From positions 682,001 to 746,000 of the forward strand of contig JANUWF010002125.1 of assembly GCA_026120185.1 (NCBI GenBank): a stretch of DNA of 64,000 nt, read 5' to 3'. This document shows, piece after piece, positions 20,977 through 34,700 of the stretch. The position numbers and the translations under genes are program-made. How positions within the stretch are numbered: position 1 is the stretch's first letter; each line of letters opens with the position of its first letter. The notes under the pieces are model-generated. The model was not told the origin of the DNA. It did not search any database and saw nothing but the letters and a program-made list of their open reading frames with translations. Source of the stretch: Voacanga thouarsii. Taxonomy: Eukaryota > Streptophyta > Magnoliopsida > Gentianales > Apocynaceae.

Positions 20977-23958
20977 ATTTTCCTAGTTATTTGAGGTTCT
21001 TTTATGATACGTTTGATGTAATAACAAGTCACATTCCTTCATATTTGATATTTTACCTTTGCAAAGGTATTTTTGGTGTTTTATGGCAAAAGGAAAGGGA
21101 AAATAAAGAAAAACCATCGACGTTGCAGTGCACGGCTGGTGCCGGCCGTGTCCCACAGAGCTAACGTTGTCTCTAAGCTAGAATAGGGGAAAATATGGCA
21201 AAAAACAGAGCACGATTGGACTGACTAGAGCCCGGTCGACACCAGCTGTGCTTTGGCCCATTGCGGGAATAGGGCGGAGAATTTCCTTTTAGATTAAATT
21301 TTGGCAACTTATGCTAGGTTTTTTTCAGGAACTCTTTCAACCACGGAAAAGGACTCCTGTAGGTACTTTTTGACAATTAGAACTCCTATAGATACAAGAG
21401 AATAACATTGAACAAAGTAGTTTTCAATTCTTCAACGTAATATCTTTAGAAAACTCCTAGACAAACACCAAGATTTAGAACGGTCAAGCAAAATTCTTGG
21501 AGAAGAAGAGTAGGTTGCTCAAGAAGGTTAAAGGAAGAAGAAGAAGGCTTACTTATCTACGAGTGGTTTCTTTTTCTATACTTGGTAATGTTAGGATTCG
21601 TGGACTCCTAAATATGGAAAACATTCACAAATCCCTTCTGAGGACCCAAGTAAATGATTAAGAAGATCTAGGGTTTACAGAATTACCTTTGTTCGGCGTA
21701 ATCAAGATCCTTTTATTCTGATTATGCTATCATATGTGCAACCTGAACGATCACCAGATGTTGCAGTGTGTGAATAAACTCCATCGGATACACATGGCGA
21801 ACTAACTCGTTACCCCGAGAATGCTAGCACCTGAGGTTTGAGAGGCTTGTTTTTCTAGGGAATGGAGGCACGAATATTTTAACAGAACGACTCACTTGAG
21901 AAGATAGCTAAGGTTTTCTCAAACCCCCTCCCCAAACCTCTTAGAGTTTAACTTTGATAATATCTTATCATATTTTATTTTAAATGTAAATTAAATTAGA
22001 ACTGATATGATAAAATTCTGTCATTATCTCGATAATTTAATTAATTAATTTACCAAGTCAGATTCTTACAATCTGGACATCATTCAGATACATCGAATGT
22101 GGACATATTTCTAGATTCATTGTATCTGGTAAATTTTCTTAGTTCAATTAACTTAGACATATTTATAGTTTCATCGAATCTAGTTACCAGAAAAATAACC
22201 TAACAAGTTCACTTATTGTGTGACCCCATAGGTTCATTTAACATTGGCAGTGTGCCCAAATCACATTTAAATAGCCCACAAGTTATAAGCGGTTTCTAGC
22301 AAAACATTATAACTATTCAGGTTAAATTAAGATCAGTGATCTCTTTGAACCAAACCATAATTTTATATTTAGTCCTTTTATCACACAATATCTAGATTAA
22401 GCATAAGGTAGGGAGCATGTTATTCTTATTAAGCTTAATCAATTATTTCTTGATCTCATAGTAGACTGTTCAAACAAATGATATCAATATCTTAGATTGA
22501 TATATTTGAGCACGGCCATGCATTTTAACAGTCTAACTTATCAAGGGGCCCATGGATATCTGTCACATAATTGAGAGGGACAAATTCCTTCACTATCAAC
22601 ATATTTCTCTTCTTGATTTATTTTATATCTAATAGTAGTCTAATTTATTATCTGGTTAAAAACAACTTTATACAACATTAAAATATAGAATTTATCAAGT
22701 AGGAAACTATGATGAATTTAGATCGAAGGACTTTTAATATCGTTATGGCTAGAAAGTACTTATGACACGTTCCATGAAGTACTCTCAAAGTGGGTCATGT
22801 CCAATACAATGTTCTCTAATATTTATTTATGTTTTGACTTGATATCACATATATCCATGACCAGTAAAACATAGCCATCAAGTCACAAACATACTAATCT
22901 TAATTTATTATTATTCCACAAATAATAATCGATCAGGGACAGTTTAAGAATAGTCATTGTATTGATTCTAGGATTTTACTATCAAGTCACATACTTGATA
23001 ACCACAAAGCTAAATGCACTATTCATGGAAAGAAAATCCTCGTATTATTACATAATGCATAACGACAATAATATAAATACAAATTGACTCTAGGGCATAT
23101 CTCTAACAGGTAATGTATTGACAATTTGGGATTAATGTTTTAATTGTCTTTAGAGAATATTCTTTTGGATTCGTGATTTTGTGTTGATTTTAGTTCTTTG
23201 ATTGTTGTTCTTGGTATTTGATTACTTATTTTAATTAAGGAATTGATTGATTGATTCTTCTTGTTAGCTTGCTTGCAAAAGAGGCTAATAGTGGTGTTAA
23301 TTTTATTAACTTCATATTTGTTATCTCTTAAATTACTTTTTAAACGGGGTTAATTATTAAGAACTTAGGTAATCAATGATTAATTGATAATTACTAGAAT
23401 ACAGATTCATTGGCTAATTTCATGCTTAAATCACCTAGAATGTAGGGATTTGTTAAGGATAGTTTTTAATGCATCTTTTGGGTAAATTGGCTGAGATAGA
23501 ATATATACACCGATTTATCTATAAGATAGTGATTCCATGGATTGCAAATGAAGTGGGTTAACTTTAATCCTTCATGATGCCAAGATATTAATTAATTGAG
23601 AGAATTGCTAGTCAATAATTATTGTGTATTTAATGATTTCTATCTATTTACATGTCTTTTCTCATTATTCTAACTCCTTGATTATCTTTGTGACTTTTCC
23701 TGTGTGACTTGAAATTTTCTCAAGGCTATTAGGTTAGTGTTTTATTTATGTCTTCTTATTTTGTTGGCAAAATAATAAAGATTTGGATGAAGTAAGGTGG
23801 GAGTCTAAGTTCTCATACATTCGATACTTGATATCCCCTATACTATATATTAGGTATACTTACCTGTATGTGTAGTTTTTGTAGATAGCATTTTAATTAA
23901 AGTTTGATTGATTGTGGACTTTGTTGGTAATATTTTCTATACTTAAAAACATGCATCA
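20977..23958 (+). repeat. X LTR, second of a tandem pair, split by a solo copia LTR
   Basis: Begins right after the first LTR with TTTTCCTAGTTATTTGAGG, lacking about the first 20 bases, and ends AACATGCATCA. Removing the 21589-23113 insertion leaves about 1.46 kb. GC-rich modules lie at 21120-21265. Confidence 0.75.
21584..23113 (-). mobile_element. Solo copia LTR with 5-bp TSD GGTAA
   Basis: The LTR is 21589-23108 (1520 bp), with ends TGTTAGGATT and TCTCTAACA, flanked by GGTAA at 21584-21588 and 23109-23113. Read on the minus strand it opens TGTTAGAGATATGCCCTAGAG, like an Angela-type copia LTR. It is a different family from LTR1-3. It has no internal region, so it is a solo LTR left by LTR-LTR recombination. 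Confidence 0.85.
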
Positions 23959-24419
23959 ATTTGTAACTATTTTAGAAGTGATATAAATTTTCCTTTAGCT
24001 CTATGAAGCTATGGCTATACATTATTGTTCGAAAGCTATTTCACAAAGTAATGACTTGATTGTTCTTTTTATTTACTTAATGGCTAACTAATGTAAATCT
24101 ACTATAACTTAGACGAGTATGTAATTCATTCTCTTAGCCTCATTATAAGTTTTATCCCACATTTACGCATTTCTTATATGAAACCTTAGTACTTGTGGAG
24201 TTCTTATGTTTTTCGTTGCATTTTCTTGTTCTTTTTTATTACTGTGTTTGATGTTTGCTTTATTTTCTTGGTTATTTTTTAGAATAGGCCACTATGTAAT
24301 AATATTTATTGTGTGTGTTGGATTTTGTGGAAAAACTGGTGACTACTGGATATGAGATCTAGAGGGAAGGAAAAAGCGTCCGTTGAACAAGTAATTACAA
24401 AAGAAGCAAGTTAAAAGTT
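23959..24419 (+). other. Unassigned stretch between an X LTR and Z1
   Basis: About 460 bp with no clear gene or repeat. It could be leader sequence of the X element, since it directly follows an X LTR end. A short frame opening MRSRGKEKASVEQ (24351 onward) stops after about 20 codons. No primer site is recognisable. Confidence 0.3.
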
Positions 24420-27400
24420 TGTAATAACCCACCCTTTTTTTTACTTTGATTAATCACTATTTCGTAGCAAAGCAGTATATGAATAGATGCGCATAATAAG
24501 AAATGCTATGTTTAACTAGACCAATATTATGGGGTGAAAAAAATTTTAATGAGCATCGAAAGAATTTTTGCTCATGAATTGAGAAAAACTAAGAATTTGA
24601 AATTTTCAAGAGATAACATTAAGTTCAATATAATGCATAGATCACATTGGAAAATTTAAAAGTTTTTCACCAGGGATGAATAGTGTCAATTAACTAGGGG
24701 TATTTCTGAAAAACCTAGTTAACCATGGTTGAGACGGGAAGAAATAATGGGTTATACACACACACACACACACACAGAGACACACACATAGATACTTAAT
24801 TTATAGATTTAAATGAATGATTGCATGAAAGACAACTTGGAATTATGTTATTGGTTGTATCATATAGCTTGGAGCTATGTGATTGGTTGCTTGAAAGTTA
24901 GGCAGGTTGAGGCTATTGGTTGCTTGGGAAGTGGCTTTATTTGATTGGTCGTGGCATGGTGAGCCATCCAAGAAGAAGTGGGAAGTTATTACTACATGAT
25001 ATTAAATAATTGGTGCACATGGATGAAAAATGATTAGGAGCATTAGTCATCTTGCGTAGTCACCATTTGACTACCTAATGCATATTTTGACCACATAATG
25101 GAATTTATCTATAAATAGGAGAGAAGTGGCGGCGTGAAGGATTTTGGGTAGTTATAAATTCAGAAAAAAAAAAAGATGAGAGAGAAAAGAAAGAAAAAAT
25201 AAAAAGAGAGAAAGCTTGGCCAAGAGAAACAGGGAGAGAAGAGGGAGAAGGAAACTTAGACTAGTTTTTAGCTAGAAATCATTCTTCACAAGGTAAAGTG
25301 CTAACCTTCAAGAATTAAAGTTATTCTATCGATTATGATGAACATTTTTATATGAATTTTGCAAGAAAGCAAGCATGAAATAGCTATGCTTATTTTTGAT
25401 AAATTGAAAATTTGATGTTGTTTAGGTAGAGCTTGGTGCCAGTTGCCTAGAGGATTGTTTTGCCATGACTTTTATGATGTTTAGTGAAGAATTGAAGGAG
25501 TTATGGTAAAGAATTTACGGTTGAATTTCTGAATGTAAAAGGGAAAGAAAGAAATGGAATAAACTAGTTGTGATGGTGAAGAATTTAAAGCATGAAAACA
25601 TTTTGTTCATGGCTGTGATTTTGTTGTGCTTAAGCCATGTTATTTTTGTGTTCTTCATGACTGAAACCTTGTTGATGTGATGATGTTTTGATGAATAAGT
25701 GAATGAATGTATTGATAATTAAGTTGTAAGAGAAGGGTAAAACAAGGAGAAGTGATGCTTGATGAGAAAACTGCACAGTTGCTGGAAAAATAGAATGCTT
25801 TTTCTTGCAGTATTTGAGTAACAGATACTAACTTTTAGTTTTGTAGCTAATGATCATATGAGTGTTTTGACATAAATTTTAGGTTAATCGGATTTACGGA
25901 TCAAAAGTTATGTTGAAAATACTAAAGGTTGCCAAATCAATGATGGGATGAAAATACTGGAACTTTGTGATCAGAACTAAACAAAATGGGAGAAAGAATT
26001 GGTATTTCATGGAAATTGTAAAGGAATGTTATTTTCAAAGTAGTTGAACATCACTTGGACTTGTGGATTGAAATTTAGGCCAAATATACCAAAGGATACC
26101 ATGCGGTGAAAATGCAGAGTTTGTGAGTATATGATATTAAGCATTGTTGCATAGGAATTAATGATTCCTTTTGTGATACATTTGGGATTTCATAATCACT
26201 ATGAAATATATGGATTGTTCCCTGATACGAAGATTTTGTGAACGTTGAGTTTAATAACATTACAGCATTGCTCACGGTAAGTCCCCTAACTTTCAATACC
26301 CATTTTAGCTAAGTGTTTTTTTGAAATATTAATATAGGAACATGTTTATAGGTTGATTTCATGGACTTGTGAAGCTCTCTGCCTTTTAAATCCTTTTTGT
26401 AGCAAATTGTTTCTTATATGATTAAATGCTTTCGCTATATAGATTTGTGTTTTTTTATATACTCAAGTAAAAGCTTTTTGCTTGAAATTGCGGACATTAA
26501 ATGCCATATTTTAATACAAATCCTTTTTCTTGGGATTTACAAACAATGAAGTTGTTAAACACTAAAATTTATATTTTTACACTGTATGAGATTTCAAAGT
26601 TAAGCCATATTTAAATATGCATTTTCAAATGAACTCGTGTGGAAGTCTTTTGCGTAAAATGAATTTAGAGGTGTATAAAATGTCGTTTTGAAATGAGGAA
26701 TTTTTATATAGAAACATTTTATGACCCATTTGCAACCATGTTTTGGTTTTCCAAACTCCATTTTAATTATAAAATTTTACATCATGTGAAGTACAAGCAC
26801 TTCACTCGATAAAATAGAAAACCATGAATATCAAGAATTTCGAATTCTTTTCTCATGTAAAAGTTGGAACCTGATTCCACTAATTAAATCCCAGTTTCAT
26901 GAAATTTTCATCAAGCTACTTGTGTAAAGCATGATTCCTAATATTTTCATAAAAGTAATTGATAAAAATCCTATTTCATGTCATGTTGTTCAAATTGCTC
27001 GTAACTGACATGTCTTAAGCTATTTTTTCTCAAGTTACTTGTGAAAATCATGCCATGTTCCATATTTCATAATATTTTTCCTACAACTTGCATATACTAA
27101 CTTGCTAAGTCATGGGAAATAGGATAATGCACCTTTTTCCACCATTTGACCCCGCACATATGTATCGTGTGCACGTTAACTACTCAGTGATGAGCTTTTC
27201 TCTATGTACTATCCCATGTTAGAGATAGATGAATCCAAGGACTTGGCCAGCTTTGGAATTCATCTTACTCCGAACGGGGTGACAGGGTATTGGGATTATC
27301 TATATTGGTTGCGTAGGCAAAATCCTGAATTCCTAACGTAAATGCTAATAATTCATGGTGTAAGCACTAATAACTCCTAGTGTAAACACTAACTCCTGCA

Positions 27401-28035
27401 TTCCTGATGGGTGGACTTCCTTGAATTCCTCTCGTATACCAATCATAACTTGGCATTGCTTATTTCATGAATTCCTGAATTCTTTAATATGATTTTCCTA
27501 GAATGAATTACACAAATTACATGAGTTACATGAATCATACAACTAACATGCCTGATTTTCCTCCCTGCATCTCCTAACAAAAATAAATTCATGTACTTGA
27601 TCATGACTCTTGTTTCTCGATTATACATGTTTACACGAAACTCAAATATATTTTCCTGCCTTGAATATTACTCGTTTTACAAGCTATTTCTTCAAGGGAA
27701 ACACTAACACACAGAGGGCTTACTAAGTGTTTCACACTCGCACGTTTTTTATCATCTATCCAAATTTAGAAGCTAGAGCACGATAGATAAGTTCTAGAAG
27801 ATCTAACTATTCTAGACTATTAGCAAAAGATGCAATATGAGTCTTTGGATAACACATGTACCTCGGTAGGAGACTTCATGAATCCTATATACTTCTTGTA
27901 TTTGATGTAAAGTTTGAGAAATTCTATTGTGTTATAAGTTGTGAATGTTATAAAGACGTCATGTCTGGGAAGACTGGACGGGGCGACATCCCACAATGCA
28001 AGGTCCACTAGGATATGAATATATGGGGTATTACA
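24420..28035 (+). repeat. Z1 gypsy 5' LTR (3616 bp)
   Basis: Opens TGTAATAACCCACC and closes GGGGTATTACA, with a primer-site-like sequence following. A TATA-like CTATAAATAGG (25109-25119) precedes a purine-rich tract near 25150-25260. An AC microsatellite lies at 24754-24776. A hairpin motif like those of Y and Z2 lies near the end (27948-27985). The ORFs inside are short and unsupported. Confidence 0.7.
25108..25120 (+). promoter_or_regulatory. TATA-like box of the Z1 LTR
   Basis: TCTATAAATAGGA lies about 40-150 bp upstream of an A/G-rich stretch typical of a 5' leader. It is probably the LTR promoter. Confidence 0.5.
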
Positions 28036-28037
28036 AA

Positions 28038-28055
28038 TACTATCAGAACTTATGT
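28038..28055 (+). other. Degraded primer-binding site of Z1
   Basis: TACTATCAGAACTTATG starts 3 bases after the LTR end and matches most of TGGTATCAGAGC. Confidence 0.6.
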
Positions 28056-28416
28056 TAAGGTTTAGTGGAGGCTATAAGGATACATAATAGAGCCCAAAGC
28101 CTTAACAGAAAGTATTGGTAATGATGTGGAAAGCCTTGTGATGTCAAATATAGAGATTTATATGATACCTAAATTTGAGATAATCTGAGTTGGTTATGAT
28201 CTATTCTGATGAGGCTGAAAAAGAGGTAGTCGATATAGTCATGATACCTTTGGACTCTAGCTCTTTAGACCAATAGAGATCAGGAGGCCTTGTGTACCCA
28301 AAGTGCTATACTTCGTAGAGGTAGTTACAACTATGAGTTAAGAATATGTATGCTGGTATAATGCGATTACATTTTATATTGTGCCTAGAATATCCTATTT
28401 TGTTATAGCATAGATA

Positions 28417-28526
28417 GGTATAATCATATTGGTGGCACCCAAATCCTACTAGAACTCCAAAGTTATGTGTGTTCAAGTAGGAGTATTATTAGGATGGGTG
28501 ACCTTGGGAAGTACTGTCAGTATACC
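28417..28526 (+). ncRNA. 5S rRNA-derived segment in the Z1 leader
   Basis: About 110 nt align along their length with plant 5S rRNA as I remember it. AGAACTCCAAAGTTATG matches the region around the A box, and TTAGGATGGGTGACC is nearly identical to the C box (28482-28503). Both ends are recognisable but diverged. Bases around the intermediate element also fit. It is too diverged for a functional 5S gene, yet the C-box part of the internal promoter is well kept. It lies between the primer site and gag. A Cassandra-type element is an alternative, but I see no short LTR ends around it. Confidence 0.75.
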
Positions 28527-28685
28527 AATGAATATAAGTGTAGAAATTTGCTGTGGGTTATATTTCCGTTGATTCTCCTCTAGTTTGCATACTATGTTCT
28601 ATATAATTGATTTCGTAGTATTTTACTTCTATTACCTATAAATGTTGAGTGAATTGTTTATTAGAATTGAAGGGGGAAATTTGAA

Positions 28686-29360
28686 ATGTCGCCAAGATGT
28701 ACAAGACATGGACCTGTAGGAGATTAAGTAGGAGAAAGTTAAGTTGATCGCACTGAAAATAGTGCACCAAGAATGGAAACACAACTTATGGGAAATGATA
28801 TGACACAAATCTTACAGAATATTATCACAGTACTTCAGCATGTTACGGAGACCTTAACACAACACTCTGAAGAAGAGATGGATCAAGCATTAGAGTGCTT
28901 TTAAAATTCTATCCCCCTCTGCTTGATGGAAAAATGGATCAAGAACTGGAAGCCAAGTTATGTATGGAACGAATGGAGGATATATTTACAGCTTTGGATT
29001 ACTTGGTGCAAAGAAAAGTATAATTTGCTACATTTACACTTCATGGATCTACATGAGATTGGTGGTTGAGAAAGAAAGAGGTGCGAGAACAAAAATAGAG
29101 AGAATGGACTTGAAAAGAATTATTTGGGAAATTCAAGAGTGAATTTACACCTCGCTGGGTAGTTGAAAGAAAAGAAGAAGGGTTTCAAAAAATTTTATAA
29201 AAAGAGAGAACTATTGGACAATACGCTGCTGATTTTACCGGACTTTTAAAATATTATCCATTGTTATTGTAATCGGAGCTAGAACAAACCCAGAAATATA
29301 CAAAAGGATTGTGACCCGGGTTGAGATGAACATTGATTTCAATGGTCCCAAAATGGATAT
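28686..29360 (+). pseudogene. Z1 Ty3/gypsy gag pseudogene, truncated
   Basis: The frame opens at ATG 28686 and is broken by several stops and frameshifts. The retrotransposon gag domain is recognisable by MERMEDIFTALDYL (about 28967-29010), a DWW-like segment near 29055, FKSEFTPRWV near 29130, and a decayed QYAADFTGLLKYYP-like stretch at 29220-29260. Gag would form the particle. The element is cut off by a minus-strand X LTR beginning at 29361, so protease and pol are absent. Gypsy gag is a confident call; the clade (chromovirus-like) is not. Confidence 0.75.
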
Positions 29361-30338
29361 TGTTGCATCAGATTTGGGTATAAAAAATCATGTAATTTCA
29401 AGTCTATTCCCAATTAAGTTTTAATTAAAACAATAATCCCCAAATAATACATATAAGAAAGTGCACTCATCGAAAAGTATAGGATAGGGAATTAATGAGT
29501 AATGATTCTCAATGAATAACTACCATTAATTACTTTTCATATATTGTTTAACTGATCAACTAAAATGATGAAAGAAGAAAAATAAAAATAAAATTGTATA
29601 CAACTCTAGGAGAGAAGAACATGTATTTTGATAGATATTCTTAAAGACGTGATAATAAATTACTAGTAATTGTCACAATTAATCATTACATTGGTATCAT
29701 GAAGGAATAAAATATAACCCAAGTCATGAACTCACTATCTTGCTTGCTAATTTTGTAGATTTTCCAATCTCACCAAAGCAAATAAAAAGATTGAAGAAGT
29801 TCATTCCTCAATCAATATCCCTATACTCTAGGTGACATAAAATATGAAATTAATCAATAACCCTATACTCAACATGAAATTAACTAATCTTTGATTACTT
29901 AGGTTCTTCTACACTTGACTTTCTTTCCCAAGTCTATTAATAAACAACACATATAAAATCAATGAATCAAAACCAACTCCTAACCTCTTTCCCAAGTTAA
30001 ATAGAATAAACATCAAATTTCATCAATAAAAACAAGTAATGAAATACCAAAAATAATAATCAATTGATCAAAGAACTAAATTAATTCAACATCATGGATC
30101 TAAAAATGAGATCCAACTATAGTGAAAGTATTGATCTTATCATTGCACAAGAAAAAGAAAACAAATATTTAAGAAAGAACTCATAGACAAGCCCCCTTCT
30201 TACTCTTCGGAAAACTCTATTGAAATAATGCTCCTCTTGATAATTCCTCTTTGAATGAATGATTTCTAGCTTTAATCCTTTGATTTCCCCATTTCTTTCT
30301 TATATTTTCCTCATATTTATGGCTTCCTAGGTTACCAA
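29361..30338 (-). repeat. X LTR (copy 2), left piece
   Basis: A minus-strand X LTR opening TGTTGCATCAGATTTGGG, inserted in the Z1 gag. At 30339 it is interrupted by the Z2 array and resumes at 42402-42549. The first 5 bases after the array repeat the last 5 before it (ACCAA). Confidence 0.75.
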
Positions 30339-31749
30339 TGTAACACCCAACATATCCATGTCATAGTAGGCCTTGCTTTTGTAGGATGTCGCCCCATCTA
30401 ATCTCCCAGACAAGGGGACTTTTGAATGAATAAAAAAACTTAACATAGCGGAAACATACTATATCCTCAAAATACAAAATCTAGTAATATGAAAATCCCA
30501 AAATAAAAGGATATCGAATCCTTCATACAATATTTCATACTTAAAACATATAATATTACACATTGTCTATTTCTTTTATCACCACGCTTTTGTTGCACAC
30601 TCTTATCACCAATATGCACATTGCAGCCTAAAAACATGTACGAAAATGTGTTAGTGCAAAAATACTTAGTGAGTCCCGTGTGTGCTCGTGATTTTTATAA
30701 AATAGGATTTCATTACATTTTTCACCAAAACAACTTGTAAATATACATGGGACCTCATATTTGACACATAACAAATATTTTCTTCACATGGAGATTATCA
30801 GTCTCATTATCTTTCAAATTCACATCATAATCATCTCCGGCAGAAACATAAGTCCAACCGGTCACATTAATACCTTAGGGACATTAGTCCTATGAACATA
30901 AGCATAATGTATTTTACAATGAGAATGAATCCAGTGAGACACATAATACCCATGTTCAAAAATGCTCATTTTCATATATTTCAGAAAATTACTTGCAAAA
31001 ACAATTTACATAAAATAAATGGGACTCACCTTATCTTTGCAAATTCCTTAAACGATCAATCTCATAAATTTCTAATCTCTTTCTTTCTTATCTCTCGTTT
31101 CTCTTTCTTTCTATCTCTTTTCTAATCTTCCATTCTCTCTTCTTCTAGCTCATCTCAGTTTTCCTTTCTTCTTACTTTCTTATCTTCTTCGTTTCTTCTT
31201 GTTATTTTCAACACCCCCTCTCTCTCTTGCTTCTTCTTTCTCCCTTATCCTTTATATATAGGTATTACAAAGCTTAAGTGAGAAGCCTTGCTCATGTAAG
31301 AGCATACATCATATGCTTACACAAGAAACTCAGATAGGAAGCTTTGAAATACTGTAGAAACACATGTAAAGTGATTCATCACTTATAGAAACCTTAGGGA
31401 CACTTGGCATGTTGACTCACCTAGCTTAGTCATCACAAAAATTCTATAGAAACTTAGAGAAAATGGTAGAAGCTTGGAGAATTATATAGAAAGTATAAGA
31501 ATTTTAAAAGAAATTCAAGAAACAAGTGCAATATGTGAGAATGTTCATGAATCTTGCATGGTTTGTATTGCCCAAACATTGGTCCAAGATGGTCGAAACT
31601 GGTAAAACATGTCAACTAGAGTCAACCACTTTTATTAACCCTTGTAGACCCTAAGGTTACTATATAAAATTGCTTTTGGAAGTTAGAAGAAGATTTTAGA
31701 AGCTTTAAGAACATAATATAATATAAAATAATAGAATAGAAGAAAGTAG

Positions 31750-34700
31750 AAGCTTCATGCACGTTTTTTGGTGTTGGAAAAATTACCAAGGGGCCACAAT
31801 CAATCAAGTTTTAATTAAAATGCTAACGACTAGAACCACATAAATAGGCAAGTATACCCATCATATAGTATAGGGAATAGCAAGTATCAAATTCATAGGA
31901 ACTTAGGCTCCTACCTTACTCTACCCAAAGCTTTATTGTTTAGCCAATAAAATATGGAAAACAACACAAATAATCTACTAACATAATATACTAGAGAATA
32001 AAATAGGTTTACCCTAGAAATGTCACAAGAAATATCAAGGAATAAGAATAAGGAGAAAAGACATTTAATGAAGAAATCCTCCAAATCTATGTTGAGTAAA
32101 GAAATTATCTTAAGTCTATTAAGTCCTAATTCAAATACCAGTGAGTTCAAGATAAATTCCACACTCTCTCAAATTACAAAATTCTATTGTTGGCTTAATG
32201 AAAAGGTATCTCTACCTCCCTATTTAAATCTAAGAAACATTAAGATTAACTTAATTATATAATTAATCTCCCTATCTCTAGGTAACACTAAAGTCTTTAT
32301 GGAAGAAATCGATAACCCTATCTCTTGGTGAAATTAATCTATGTTTAATTACCTAGTCTTTACCCTTAACCTCTCCCTTGAGTTAATTAAGAGATAATAA
32401 GTATTGAATTAATTCGTTAGTACCTCTCTTCGAACCTATTTCTCAAGTTTATTAGAAAAGAACCAATTAATCCAACAAACCAATAAACTCAATTAATCAA
32501 ATATTTAGAATTTGAATCACCAGATCAAAAGAAATCCAATCCAAGAATGTAAACATAAGATTCAACCCTCAAATACAATTAAAATATGATAAACTCAAAT
32601 TGTTAATAAATTACAAAGAACCAAAAAAGAAACCAGTCATAGATAAGTAAGCCTTCCTCTTCTTCCTTGAAACCTTCTTGATCAACCTCCTCTACTTGTC
32701 TAAGAATTCTCCTTGATCCTCCTTAATCTTAGTGTTTCTCTAGAAATTTTTCTAAACATATTACATTGAAAAACTGAAAACTACTTTGTACAATATTATT
32801 CTTATATTTATAGGAGTTTAATTACCAAAAAGTTAATACAAGAGTCCAAATTCGTGTCCCACATAATTTCCAAACAAATCACACTTACAATTACCAATTT
32901 TAATCTTAAAGGAAATCCTGCCACCATTGCATCGGATGGCGGCAGCGGGGGTTTAGATGCTTGGGTTGGCACCACCCAACTCTGTCCGCCTCTGAAATTG
33001 CTCAATTTTGCCCCCGTTTTCCAAAATTAAGATAGGGCTGGTTCAAACTCCTTAGGACGGCGTCTAGTTAGTCTAGAATCACACACTTAAGTTTCAAATT
33101 CTTCAATTTCTACACAAAATTAAAGAAGAATCTTTCTACAGGAAAAATATCAAAATGTAGGAGAATTGACTAGCTATTGCATTAAAACATCACAAAATCA
33201 CCTCAAATAGCTAGAAAAATATACATACATTTAGACCCCATCATATTCCCCCACACTTAAACTTTTGCTTGTCCTCAAGCAAACAAGAATTTAGCATACT
33301 GACCAAATAGCTTATTAACCAAAATCATTTTTGCAACATGGCTAATATAGTAATGATATTCTTTCTTTCAACTTAAGGATTTAGCCCAACACTTATTCAA
33401 TTAAGTTAATTTCATGCAAACTCATGTATTAAGATAGATATTGCCAAGGCCCTTAAAGTTGAGTAAAATAAGTTCATATCTACTTAATGTATTTCACCTA
33501 AATCCTCAAGTAAAAAAAATGCAAATATTAGGATTTGTATAAGTTAGGAATAATAATCAAATCAAGTTCAACAATTTCAAACTACTACATTCCGAGTAGC
33601 AAGCTAAGGACATTCTTACCTTTTTTTCATAGGAACTCATAGCCTCAAGTGAGTGAATTTCTTTTCAACCACTGTATTTGCCCTATTAATTTTTCAAAGC
33701 ATTTTTTCACTTGCACTCTTATTTCCTCTCATCTCACTTTTTCCTTTTTTTTTTGTCATTAATTTTCTTTTCTTTTTCTTGCCTGAATGGGCACATACAC
33801 CCCTTTCTGCATTATTTTTTTTTTTAAACACATTTATTTTTCTCTCAACCTCACCACTTGTCCTATTTACTTAAACTCAGATTAAAGACTAGTTTAGAAA
33901 ATCATAGTACCAAAATGGACCAAAATTCCATACTTATATTTCATCACAAAACCACATTAATCCTCAAGAAACTAAATGTCACAACATCCACTGAAACACA
34001 AACAAGGTTAATCCAAATTCTCAAGACTTAGCCTACATCACACCAAACAGATAAGTTTGCATAAAACCAAACTCAATCAAATAAGTCTTAAACCAAATTC
34101 TCATGCCAAAAGTAAAACAATGACAATACCAAAACAGACAAAATTTGCATTTTAACTTTTTAAAATTTTTTTCTCTAATCAGCTGAAAACTTCAAGAAAC
34201 ACATACCATAATCATTGATAAAATTTGGAGAAAGAATGTCACTAAAATTCTCCCCTACACTTAAAACAAAAAATTTCCTCATTGGCAAAAAATCTACACA
34301 ATAAAGTATCTCTAACGGTGCCAAAAATAATAAACAAGGTAGAAAGTTAAGCAATACCCCCAAGTGCAATAAGCTCCAAAAAAATGTTTAAATTTAGATG
34401 AAAGAGAAGAGCTAGACCAAGAAGAATTTATTTAATCCTGCAAAAATAGAACACCCCTAAAAGCACAAAAGAAATTAATAAGAAAATAAAACACACCAAA
34501 CAGAAGAGAACAAATTAAATCAAAAGACTATTAGAAATCCTAATAAAACAAATAAAGACATAACTCATTCCCCCATACTTAAGATAGAAAATATTTTCCT
34601 TATTTCAAAGGAAATAACAGTTAACAACAAAAAACTAAACTAGATAAAACAAAGAAATGAGATAAACACGTGAGTAAACCTAAATCCAAAACACACCAAA

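Noticed and set aside
33653..33874. Phe/Leu-rich ORF that looks like a membrane protein
   Set aside because: It is the plus-strand reading of a T-rich stretch inside a minus-strand X element, with no conserved counterpart.
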